Below are positions 50,834 to 61,195 of a stretch of 64,000 nucleotides of DNA, one piece after another. Where the stretch lies: positions 93,237,449-93,301,448 of the forward strand of contig NC_060257.1 in NCBI RefSeq assembly GCF_921293095.1. Reading direction: 5' to 3'. Within the stretch, counting starts at the first letter, position 1; the number at the start of each line of letters is the position of its first letter. Both the position numbers and the translations under genes were made by a program. This DNA is from Ischnura elegans. Its lineage: Eukaryota; Arthropoda; Insecta; Odonata; Coenagrionidae. Under the pieces are notes generated by a model. That model was not told the DNA's origin. It worked only from the letters and a program-made list of their open reading frames with translations, and ran no database searches.

Positions 50834-52951
50834 AAAAAAACATCTTATCGTATGAGTAAATTCACTAAGCATAGTAAGTTAAAAGTCAATTTAAGAAGTA
50901 GTAAGAATTTAGATGTCAAATATAACAGGACAAATATTTTCTGAATATTTTGATGAGTGTTGATAAATAACAAATACCGTTAGAAATGCCTTTATTCAAT
51001 GCAAACGAAAATAAAGACCAATAGGATCAATATCAATGTTTTTGCCTGATTATCCTTCCTTAAGGTCACAAGAATCCATGAAGAACAAGCTCACTTTTCC
51101 TCGTATTTCTTCATCATTGGCAATTTGGAAAATTCTTCCTTACTACACCTGTAAATAATATCACATAAACTTTATTAGAATCTATTAGTGATACATCTAA
51201 TTTGTCTAGGTAGTTAAAGTAAGTCACTTTGTTAAAAAGTAATCTCTATTCATGGGATTTTCCCTTAAGCTATATAAATACCAACTTTCAACAAAGGATA
51301 TTTCGAAAAATTCCCCATCAGTTCTATATGTAAAAAACGATAAGTTATTCACCTTGAATAATCGAAGTACTAAATTGATTTGAGAATTTAATTCTTAACA
51401 ATTTAAAACCAATTTGTCTAAACCTAAAGAGTGAAATACCCTCTGATCTCCAACAAATATGATTACATTTTAAAGGAAGCAACACTAATGGCACAACAGC
51501 CAATTAAAAAAATGTAAAGAACTTTAAATGACTTAATAAATAGTAAATTCGAGAAATGTTTGTTCACATTCCTCCCACACTACGGTGATTAAATGCGTCA
51601 AGCACATAAATAAATTAAAGTTTACGCAAATGCAAAGTTTTTCAATCAATAGAAGATGGATCCCTCAGTCTCAGAATGTGTGAGAAGGTTGAAAATATTA
51701 AGAGTTTGCGTCATTTAAAATAAAAAATGTGGCAATGGCAACACTTCTACTTACCCAGATTCTGATGAAGGAAGCGAAAGTAGCACTTGAGCGGTTGATA
51801 AACTTTCATTGGACAAGTTTCGCAAACAGCAAACACAACACTACAAAGTTAAGTTATAACGGTAATTGATTGCCTAGGTGCAGGTGAAACAAGTAAATGA
51901 AGAACATTAAGAGGCTGATAAACTTCGGCAGGATCAATTTCGCAAACGACGAACACAACACAGTGAACGCAACATTATTCGCGTGGTCTTTGATTGTGAA
52001 AGCGGTTATGGACGCATTTACGTTTGCATATGTTTGTATCTGTGGAAATCGACTATCGACGGAATCCACTATCGATAGGTCGAAATCACGGGCGGGAGTC
52101 CAAATCTTGGCATTCAAAAAAATTAAGTTTCGCGTTATGACTTGAGGAATAAATTCCACTGAAAAATATCTTTTTTGTTTCATCGCCTCAGTAGATAAAA
52201 AAGCACGATTGAAATCACATTTCGAAGAGCATTTTTCTTCATGAAAATAGGGACTTTTCATGGCAGGATTTTTTACATCTTAAGGCAGTTCATTGATTTT
52301 TTAAATTAATCTGCATTTCTCAATAACCCAGGCGGACGGCGTTCTTGGGTGTTCCGAACAGAAATGATAAAATACTCTCCAGCACCGTTATCAGCCTCCT
52401 TCATTTTTGCCAGGGCTGCCTGAAGCCAACCGGGGAAAATAAATTCACTGATGAATCAGTTTAAAGACATTAAATGAGACGACGTCTTTATCCAATGAAA
52501 CCAGAAGGAGAATAAGAAGAGAGTAGCGGCTCGAGCCGATACCTTTACAAAGAATGAAGATACATGTACAAACGTAATTATTTGCTTTGCCAACCTCGCT
52601 GCCGTGAATGACACCTGCCCTTTGCGAACAGGTCCCACTCCATGTTTTCAGGGAAGAGTTAGCTGGTAAGGTTTTCCAACTAAATTCCAACAGTGTTTTT
52701 CACGTGACACCATCACGTGGACTACCATTCGTCTGGCTCCTACCCTTCCACATATTTGGCGTGAGTGGCCCTTCCTGAGGTAGTTTAGATTTATTCCTGT
52801 CAGTGTAGCTCTTGGGGTCATAGGAGCACGCAAGTAACGGAAAGGTTATAGCCCATTGGAAAGGACGCTGTGTATACTGAAGGCTACATATGGAAATAAT
52901 ATACGGACAGAGTAACCTTTAAAGGGCACTAATTGTTTATTAATGGCTACA

Positions 52952-53204
52952 CAGTAGCGGATACAGAAAAAAACTCTAGAGGGGGGCGCAAAAGATATCT
53001 TGACCAACCTTTACTTATATCCTAAAAAAATAATCAAGTCACATGCAAAGTTTAAGAAAGTGTTATTTGAACTGATTATACGCACATGAAATACAAAGCC
53101 ATCTTATGACATAAAAAAGTTAAAATTGTACTCCTGCAATGTTTGGTTATGCGGGCGGCCAGGAAAGGGTTGGGGGGCGCGCCTCCCATATGCATCCGCC
53201 ACTG
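52952..53204. mobile_element. hAT-like MITE in element D
   Basis: The ends are CAGTAGCGGATACA and, complemented, CAGTGGCGGATGCA, followed by a G-rich block on each side (AGAGGGGGGCGC / GGAGGCGCGCCCCCC). Flanks TGGCTACA and AGATTACA could be a decayed 8-bp duplication. 253 bp, non-coding. Confidence 0.55.
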
Positions 53205-55423
53205 AGATTACATATGGAAACAGTATATGAAAGGTATACATATACCTCTCAGATACTGTTTCCATATGTAGCACATACGTATACAGTATATGAAAGGTAT
53301 ACAGATACCTTTCGTATACTGTATACGTATACGCTTCAGGATACTGTTTATGTATACTTAGAATCTAAAACATGTATACAGTTTCTCAAGGAAACAGTAT
53401 ACACCTGGTATACTTACGGTATATGTATACCGTTACCAGTGTGCTGTCTGGGTGGTTATGTATGAATATGTAATTTGGTTAAGGTGGTACAAGTGGTACG
53501 CCGAATAAAGATGGCGGTTTGAGAAGTTTCCATAGATCGTTCGTGTTATTGCCACATACTTGTTCTATTCCCAATTGTCTTGAACCTATGTGTTTAGTTA
53601 TGGTCTGGGCACCACCAAATATAAGTTTAAACAGTAGTTCTAGTGATGAAGGTGGATTATCCAACAGTCATAAATCTACACAAGTTGAACCTGTAGCCGG
53701 TCCTAGTAAACCTGCAAAAAGGAGGAATTGCCGATTTCATCAGCAGGAACTGACAAAAAGTGACAGTGAAAGTGACACCCAAGTTGCACATAAAAAAGGT
53801 AAAAAACTACAAAGAATTGTTTATTTTAGTGACAGTGCAGATGAGTCCGAAAGCGATGACGTTGGCATTCAAAGTGAAAAACTAACGCCAAAATGGATTG
53901 ATGTCAGTGTGAATGACCAATCTCCGAAAAGGTATCCCTTCTCCACTGGACAAGTGTGCGTTGGTCCACAGGTTCCCGGTGACTATGTGAAGCCCGTTGA
54001 ATTTTTTCAGTTGTTTTTTACAGACGCCTTGATAGAAAGCATAGCCTGTGAAACAAATATCTATGCTAAGAGTAAACTTCACCATAGGATACTAGCCAAG
54101 AGATCAACTTGGAATAGTTGGACTGACGTCACCGCTAAGGAAATAAAGGCATTTCTCGGCATTATATTGAACATGGGCATTATTCATCAACCAAATATAC
54201 AGGATTATTGGTCGTTAGAGTTTGTCTCTCATGTACCATTTTTTCGTGCAATCTTCACAAGGGAAAGGTTTTTGCAAATTTTTGAATGCTACATCTAAAA
54301 AATGAAAAAGCGGGGATAAATGATACAAGAACCAGAAAAGAGAAGGCCAGCTCGTTTTTGAATTATTTAGATATGAAGTTCAGAGAGAAATTCTGTCCAG
54401 GGCGCGAGATAGCCATTGATGAGTCTGTTGTGGGTTTCAAGGGCAAGGTGCGCTTCATGTACAACCCCAAAAAACCCACCAAATGGGGAATTCGTATCCA
54501 TGTCCTCGCAGATTCCCGATGTGGTTACATCTATTCTTTTGTTCCTTACTTCGGTTCTGTAACATCTGACTCCCTTGCTAGATCTGATCTACCATTTACT
54601 TCAAAAATTGTACTAGAACTTTATGGCAGATTGAAGCAATCTCTTCCTGAAGCTCAGGGATTTAATGTGTATTTACTGATAGGTTCTACACAAGTGCAAC
54701 ACTTGCTAAGGAGTTGCTAAATATAAGTGCCACTTGACAGGAACTCTGATGCCCAACAGGAAAGACAACCTAGCCCTAATAAAAAATCCCAGGATGAAAA
54801 AAGGAGAGTTGGTTGCCTATAGCGACAGGGACACATTACTCCTCTCATGGAAGGACAAAAGAGTGGTTACATTACTAAGCACCTGGGACACTTCTGAAAC
54901 GGAGGTAGTGGAAAGGAGGGTTCGAGGTAGTGCTGAAATTCAGAGAGTAGTCAAGCCGAAAGTCGTTGTGAACTACACCAAATTTATGGGTGGCGTGGGC
55001 ACTGCTGATCACTATACAAGTACCTATTGTTTCATAGGAAAGACATTGAAATGGTGGCGAAAGCTATTTTTCTGGGGCTTAGAAGTTAGTGCAGTAAATT
55101 CGTACATTTTATACAAAGAGTGCAAAAAAATGAAAGGTGAAAAGTGTATTTCGCATGTGAAATTCATTAGGGAGTTAGTTGAAGAACTTGTTGGAGATTA
55201 CAGGATGGGTGGTACAACTCCCTGGGGCTGACCAAAACCATCAGACCCTCTACAAAGGTTGAATAGAAAACACCATATCATCATGCCATATTCTGAAAGA
55301 AAACACAAGGACTGTGTAGTTTGTTCAAAAAGAAACGTTAGAGGAGGAAGAAGAGAGACAATTTACTTTTGCGAAACATGTGAAAACCACCTAGGGCTTC
55401 ATGTGGGGGAATGTTTTAGAAGG

Positions 55424-55867
55424 CAGGGGCGGATCCAGGATTTCTTTCTGGAGGGGGCACAAGCAAAACCGTATCCAGGATTTTGTTCTGGGGGGGGGGG
55501 GGGGGGCACAAGGATATTTCATAATACAAAACGAACGCAATGATAATGGGACCGTATTAAAAATCTTGCATATTTTAAAAGCCTGTTCACACGGTACATT
55601 AACACGTACGGGTTAATGTCTGAATGTATGAATGCGAAAATGAACGCCAAAATGCACCCAACTTGTGCGAATGCATGCACAGAAAATAAAACCTGTTCTT
55701 GTTTGGTTCATGCATTCGTACATGTTCCGTTCCGGTCCACCAAAATTTCACGCAAACGTACATTAACTCGTACGTGTTAATGTATCGTGTAAACAGGCCT
55801 TTAGGGTCTTGGGGGGGGGGGCGGGGGGGGGCACGTGCCCCCGTGCCCCCCCCTGGATCCGCCAATG
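55424..55867. mobile_element. hAT-type MITE inside the piggyBac pseudogene
   Basis: The TIR CAGGGGCGGATCCAGG (left) matches CATTGGCGGATCCAGG (right, complement). The 8-bp target TTAGAAGG is duplicated at 55416-55423 and 55868-55875. G-tracts flank a nested MITE. 444 bp, non-coding. Confidence 0.85.
55578..55800. mobile_element. 223-bp MITE with TTA duplication, nested in the hAT MITE
   Basis: TIR of about 40 bp with few mismatches: AAAGCCTGTTCACACGGTAC (left), AGGCCTGTTTACACGATACA (right, complement). TTA is duplicated at 55575-55577 and 55801-55803. A TTA duplication suggests a PIF/Harbinger-like source. It contains the self-complementary word ACATTAACACGTACG. Confidence 0.8.
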
Positions 55868-55968
55868 TTAGAAGGTATCACTATTGGAAAAATTTAGAGA
55901 TTAATGAATATTTGATGCTTATTACTATATCTGAAAGCCTAATTTGTCTAATAAACACTTCATTTTAG

Positions 55969-56511
55969 AGAAATATAAAACTTCATTTCATAAGATATTC
56001 TCATCCTCAAATTCAGGGGCTTTTAACAATATAATAGGGAACTTGCATATATTTCAGATATGATCAATAGCCCCAAAATTATATAAAAATAAATGTTTGC
56101 ATACCTCGGTGAAAGTTTTTTTATTATTATTTATGACGTGGTTTGCGATATTTAATGCATCAAAGTTCACGAGAATTTTCAAATGCAAGTGGGAATCGAA
56201 AACGCCCGATGATTGGCTGGTAGAAAAGTGACGTCATAGTTCAGTACGAGGAGGCACGGCGGCACGGCCGTAGTAGAGGTCCAAGGTTCTTAGAGTAAGT
56301 ATAGTCTAAGAACCTTGGTAGAGGTCTAGAGGTTGCATACTTGAATACAAGCGACGGCGTGGTTATGTTTCATTAATTGAAGTGCAGACGTATCGGAGTA
56401 GTTCATTGTGACTTCAGGGCTATTATTTGATCTATTTCTTCTCCATTGAAAGCGATAGATTGCTTAAAGATGAAGGAATATGGTTATTCCTAGGCTGATC
56501 CTAGCAAGCTT
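55969..56511. other. Spacer between piggyBac relic and element F
   Basis: AT-rich sequence except for a short GC-rich stretch near 56240-56275. It contains a 37-bp palindromic insertion (56282-56318). No gene seen. Confidence 0.4.
56282..56318. mobile_element. Ultra-short 37-bp palindromic insertion
   Basis: The left half begins CAAGGTTCTTAGA and the right half is its complement (TCTAAGAACCTTG plus G), around GTAAGTATAG. The 8-bp target TAGAGGTC is duplicated at 56274-56281 and 56319-56326. The core AGAGTAAGTATA is shared with the 28-bp insertion at 46556. Confidence 0.85.
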
Positions 56512-57291
56512 CCTAGTCAGCACACAAAGTATATAATATGTATTATTTACTTTGAGACAAAGTGAATCTTAAGTAAATGATACGTATTGCTTTAATATTG
56601 AATACATCAATAATACGTCTATATGTCCCACTTTATTTTGTAAATAATACGTATTACTAATACGTCAATTTACGTAAATGATATACATAAATAATACGTC
56701 AATGATATATGTATCTGGAATGTAAATTTTCATCCAACAACATTGCCTAGATCTCCACATAATATCCGAAGTTGCCGCCAAATGCCATCTATGTAATATC
56801 CTTTTTTATATTACCTAATATCCAATTTTCATCCAATAATATTGCATGAATATCCAAAAAGTATCGAAATTAGCAAAACAAAAACTAAAAACTCTGTTCT
56901 GGTGGCAGTATGTATTTAGTGCAATCATGTAAGTACTAGTGAATCCATTGTGTCATTTAGTGTGAGGGACAGCTTCAGCATTTTGAGGCGTTTACATGCA
57001 TTTGAGAACATCCTGTCTAGGAAGTAGAGAGCCTTCATCAACATAATATAACATGCTAATTTGTTTCGCATTGTTCTGGAACACTGTGGGAACACTTACC
57101 AGTTTGTTTTAGACTTCTACCTGACAAATAATTGAATAAAGAATAAAATCAGTGAGATTCTGGATTCTGGTCTCGTCAGTGAGATCTGGATTAACATGGT
57201 CTACGGAGAAAATAGAAATCACATAGAGTGCTGCTTTGAAAAAACAATTTTATTTAACTAAATATTACACATATTTTTACAAATATACCAC

Positions 57292-57444
57292 ACAATCTCA
57301 GAAATATATAAGAAATTGAATTCATTAGACACAACAAAGGGGCCAGGCCCAGATGGTATTCCACCTCTGGTGCTTAATTATTGTCAAGAGGTTTTAGCGG
57401 ATCCTCTCATGGAATTATTTAATCAGTCTATCCATCAAATGTAA
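57292..57444 (+). pseudogene. LINE reverse-transcriptase fragment captured in element F
   Basis: The open stretch reads LDTTKGPGPDGIPPLVLNY, then CQEVLADPLMELFNQSI and stops. It is closer to the LINE consensus (PGPDGIP) than the D copy. Same boundaries as in D, so it was acquired before D and F separated. Confidence 0.75.
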
Positions 57445-57866
57445 AAAAACGATCGTATTGCATGAGTAAATTCAATAAGCATAGTAAGTTAAAAGTCAGT
57501 TCAAGAAGTAGTCAGAATTTCGATTACAAATAAAACCAGCCAAATATTTTCTGAATACTTTGATAAGTGTTGATAAATAGCAGATACCGTAAGAAATGCC
57601 CTTGTTCAACATATACGAAAATAAAGGCTAATAGGATCAATGTTTTTGCCTGATCATCCTTCCTTAAGGTCAAAAGAATCCATGAAGAACCAGCTCACTT
57701 TTCCTCGTATTTCTTCATAATTGGCATTTGGAAAATTCTTCCTTACTACACCTGTGAACAATATTAGATAAACACTTTATTAAAATCTATTAGTGATACA
57801 TCTAATTTGTCTAATTAAAGTAATCTCTATTAATGGGATTTTCCCTAAAGCTATATAAATGCCAAC

Positions 57867-59628
57867 AGGGCCATTTCATCTCAAATCAGGCAGATTGCGC
57901 AAAATCATGTCAGGTGACCATCACCGATTTCTCTGAAATTTATATATGTGAAAGCAGTATCCTTATGATGAATAATGATGCCTTTATCTCAGCTCAGAAC
58001 CGAACCGTCATAAAGTTACCTTCCTTTGAACATTGCAGTGTCAGGCCTCAGAGTAAAAAAATGAAAAATCACATAAATGCTGATTACTAAGGAACCATGG
58101 CCTGTAATGCAGTGGTAATTGTTTCATTTTGAAGAAAATTCATTTATGCACATTATGGCATAACTTGAAAGTCATTTGAAGCAATAATAAACAAATAGGA
58201 CTTGTTTAAACAATAAAAATTAGTCATTATTTAACAATTTATTACTAAAAAAAGGCCACCTTTTATTTTCTTCTATTTCGAAGTAGGCCCTTAGTCCTAG
58301 TTTTTTTTAGCTCTGCATTATATGTCAATTGTATGTTTGGTTGAAACTGGAAAATCAGCCATATTATGTTGTTTAGATTAACTTGTGTAAAGAATGATAA
58401 AATTTGAACATGGCCACTCATACACATTTCACTCTCACTTCTTCAAAAGCTGCTGAGACATTATTTTCCCATGAAGTACATGTTTGATATTTATCACTTT
58501 CTTTAAGTAAGTAAATTCTTGCCTACTATGAAACTTGCATTTTAAACATTCTAATTAGCTCAATTTAGACAAAAAATAATTAGGTGAAAGGAGCACCTGT
58601 ACATGGCATCAACACTTTCATGTCTTGGTAGTTAACAGACATGGGACAACTACAGCTCTCTCTGTAATCCACACAATCCAACAGGCTGTGACACTAACAA
58701 AATCAGATATAAAGACATACAGTACTCAAAATCTCACCATGAATGACTTCATCGTGTGCTTCCGAAAAACATGGTGAATTTCTAAAATTACTGCAGTGTG
58801 TTTAGAAGGGAATGACATTAGTGTCTTGCGTATACATCCACAAGGTCCATCGAATTGTTTCACATGGCCCAAAGTAGGAGACTTATGTGAAGTGCCATTG
58901 AAAAATACTCTATGCAAATTGCGACTCATTCACCGTTTCCAGCCATTAGCAGTGGGTGTTTGCACACATTGGATGCCGTGGAAGTAAACAAGATTGAACT
59001 TGCTTTCACTCAATATATGTAACCAATCATTCAGATATGAACTTTTCACTGTTATGAATGCTAAGTAGAATGGAACTTCATTTTTTATCCCCATGAAGGT
59101 ATGCAATCTTGGTGTAAAAGAGTCGAAAACATGCCTAACTTTGACATGCCTTAAAACAAAAAGTATAAAAATATTACCTTTTTTTATTTTTTTAATTGAA
59201 AGCAGAGCATTTGAACTACCCGCTGAGAAATTTTAAAGAAAATAAAAGGTGGTCTTTTTTTAGTAATAAATTGTTAAATAATGACTAATTTTTATTGTTT
59301 AAACAAGTCCTATTTGTTTATTATTGCTTCAAATGACTTTCAAGTTATGCCATAATGTGCATAAATGAATTTTCTTCAAAATGAAACAATTACCACTGCA
59401 TTACAGGCCATGGTTCCTTAGTAATCAGCATTTATGTGATTTTTCATTTTTTACTCTGAGGCCTGACACTGCAATGTTCAAAGGAAGGTAACTTTATGAC
59501 GGTTCGGTTCTGAGCTGAGATAAAGGCATCATTATTCATCATAAGGATACTGCTTTCACATATATAAATTTCAGAGAAATCGGTGATGGTCACCTGACGC
59601 CCCTCTGCCTGATTTGAGATGAAATCCC
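57867..59628. mobile_element. 1.76-kb element with about 380-bp inverted repeats, inserted in F
   Basis: The ends AGGGCCATTTCATCTCAAAT and, complemented, GGGATTTCATCTCAAATCAG belong to arms that match from 57867 to about 58275 and from about 59225 to 59628. CCAAC flanks both sides (57862-57866, 59629-59633), and D has the uninterrupted site CCAAC-TTTCAACAAAGG. The middle 950 bp has no clear gene. Superfamily unknown; a 4-5 bp duplication argues against Tc1/mariner and hAT. Confidence 0.8.
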
Positions 59629-60092
59629 CCAACAGTCAACAAAGGAAATTTCGAAAAAATCAGTTCTAAGTGTTAAAATTGACAAGTTATTCACATTGAA
59701 AATTCGAAGTACTAATTTGATTTGAGAATTTAATTCCCAATAACTTAAACCCAATGTGTACAAACCTAAAGACTAAAATACCCTCTGATCTTCAACAAAT
59801 ATGATTACATTTTGAAGGAAGCTAAACTTATGACTCGACAGCGAATTTAAAAAATGGAAATAACTTTTAATGACTAAATAAATAGTTAAGCCGGGAAGTT
59901 TTTCTTCATAATCCTCCCACCATACAGTGATAAAATGCCTCAAGCATAAAAATAAAATTAAGTTGAAGCATATGCAACGTTTTTCAATCCACAGAAGATG
60001 GATTGAAAAGATGATTGACTGAGCTGTCTCAGGAAGTGTAAGAAGGTTGAAAATATTAAGAAAACGCTTCACTTAAAATAAAAATGGTTGCA

Positions 60093-60221
60093 ATGAGCAA
60101 CACTTCTACTTACCCAGATTCTGATGAAGGAAGAAAAAGGAGAACTTCAGCGGTTGATAAACTTTTGTTGGAGAAGTTTCGAAAAAAACAACACTACAAA
60201 TTTCGTTGTAACGGTAGATGA
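60093..60221 (+). CDS. 42-residue basic ORF in element F
   Basis: It begins MSNTSTYPDSDEGRKRRTSA and continues VDKLLLEKFRKKQHYKF. About 50 bases downstream the same theme recurs as GKRRALEADKLRQDQFRLRR, so the segment is duplicated. The D counterpart (about 51750-51980) is interrupted. It may be a relic exon of the element's gene or noncoding; no domain recognised. Confidence 0.25.
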   Translation: MSNTSTYPDSDEGRKRRTSAVDKLLLEKFRKKQHYKFRCNGR

Positions 60222-60987
60222 TTACGTAGGTGCTGGTGAAACAGGTAAAAGAAGAGCTTTAGAGGCTGATAAACTTCGGCAGGATCAATTTCGCTTACGA
60301 CGAACACAACACAGTTAACGTAACATCAATCGTTGCAGCAGGAGGAAGAGAAAGTAGTGATGGGACGCATGTGCGCCATGTGTGTATCGACGGAAATCGA
60401 CTATTGGTGGAATCGACCATCGATGGTATCCACAATCGATAGGTCGAAATCGCGGGCGGGAGTCAATCTTGGCATTCAAAAAATTAAGTTTCGCCTTATG
60501 ACTTGAGGAATAAATCCCACTGAGAAATATATCTTTTTTGTGTCATCGCCTCACTAGATTAAAAAGCACGAATGAAATCACATTTTGAAAAGCATTCTTC
60601 TTTATGAAACGAGGAAAACTTTTCATGGCAGGATTTTTTTTACATCTTAAGGGTATTGATTGATTTTTGAATAAATCTGCATTTCATAGCAACCCAGGCG
60701 GACAGCGTTCTTGGATGTTCCGAACAGAAATGATAAAACAAACGTGGTAGGCATTTTCTCGGTCGTTCACCTGCGTTCCAACGCAACCTAGTTGGATAGC
60801 GCTCATAAGTGTTCCAGAACAGAAAGGCGCAAACACCATAGGTAGGTGTTCTACTGCGTTCCTATAGTGCATTTCTGGAACAGCGTTTGCGAACGTGCAA
60901 AAAAAGAGGAACCCCCTGCTCCGTACCACTAGAAAGAAGTCTCTCTTGGGGCTCAGAACAGCAGTCATACTAATTGTAAGACGAAAA

Positions 60988-61195
60988 TGTTGGGGTTTTC
61001 AATGTTGTGTCGGCTATCAGCCAGCAGGGTTGGCAGGCGTGGGGAGGCGCCGCTCATTTTTTATGTTGTACCAGTTGGTACTGGTCGTGCAGTCGCGCGA
61101 GTGATGTAAGAAGGTGACAGTCATAAAATTTATTTGCTCTCAACTTATGTGTACCTATTATTGCCTACACAAGTTCCACTGCCAATCAGCCAACA
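60988..61195 (+). mobile_element. Copia-type 5' LTR
   Basis: 208 bp, TGTTGG at the start and CCAACA at the end. It is followed directly by GGTTATGGAAGTCCAG, which resembles the internal initiator-tRNA-Met primer site used by copia elements. The 3' LTR lies outside the window, so the pair cannot be compared for dating. Confidence 0.7.

Larger units (their letters stand above)
49512..53452. mobile_element. Element D, complete (3941 bp)
   Basis: TIR CCCAGACAGCACAC (14 bp, exact) with TG duplicated at 49510-49511 and 53453-53454. The arms are arrays of GTATACGTATACAGTATAC-type words (49535-49740 and 53215-53430). The interior contains a LINE reverse-transcriptase piece, minus-strand splice sites (donor near 51752, acceptor at 51149-51150) and a hAT-like MITE (52952-53204). 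The block from about 50240 to 52375 is shared with element F. No transposase ORF. Confidence 0.85.
53519..55968 (+). pseudogene. piggyBac-family transposase, decayed
   Basis: A second, distinct piggyBac on the plus strand. The acidic Ser-rich N-terminus is followed by STWNSWTDVTAKEIKAFLG, IAIDESVVGFKGKVRF (first catalytic Asp), a frame-shifted TDRFYTSATLAKEL (second Asp, near 54680), VVVNYTKFMGGVGTADHY (third block, where the usual Asp is Asn) and a Cys-rich finger (CVVCSKRN...CETC). The frame changes at least three times (near 54290, 54680 and 54720-55260), and a hAT MITE splits the last codons. The finger's end (CFRR...YHYWKN) resumes after the MITE, with the stop at 55966-55968. Terminal repeats could not be identified. 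It is not functional as it stands. Confidence 0.85.
56512..60987. mobile_element. Element F, relative of D, right end not found
   Basis: The left end CCTAGTCAGCACAC differs from D's CCCAGACAGCACAC at two positions. The arm at 56530-56710 is an array of GTAAATAATACGTATTA-like words, different from D's. From about 56820 to 60735 it is co-linear with D (50240-52375), apart from a 1.76-kb insertion (57867-59628). After 60735 comes a stretch of GTTCC/GGAAC words (GCGTTCCAACGCAAC, GTTCCGAACAG) and then the Copia element. It carries a LINE RT piece and a small ORF. Confidence 0.65.

Noticed and set aside
53479-56036. TTAA sites at 53479 and 56033 as ends of the second piggyBac
   Set aside because: The sequences next to them do not form matching terminal repeats, so the boundaries are not supported.
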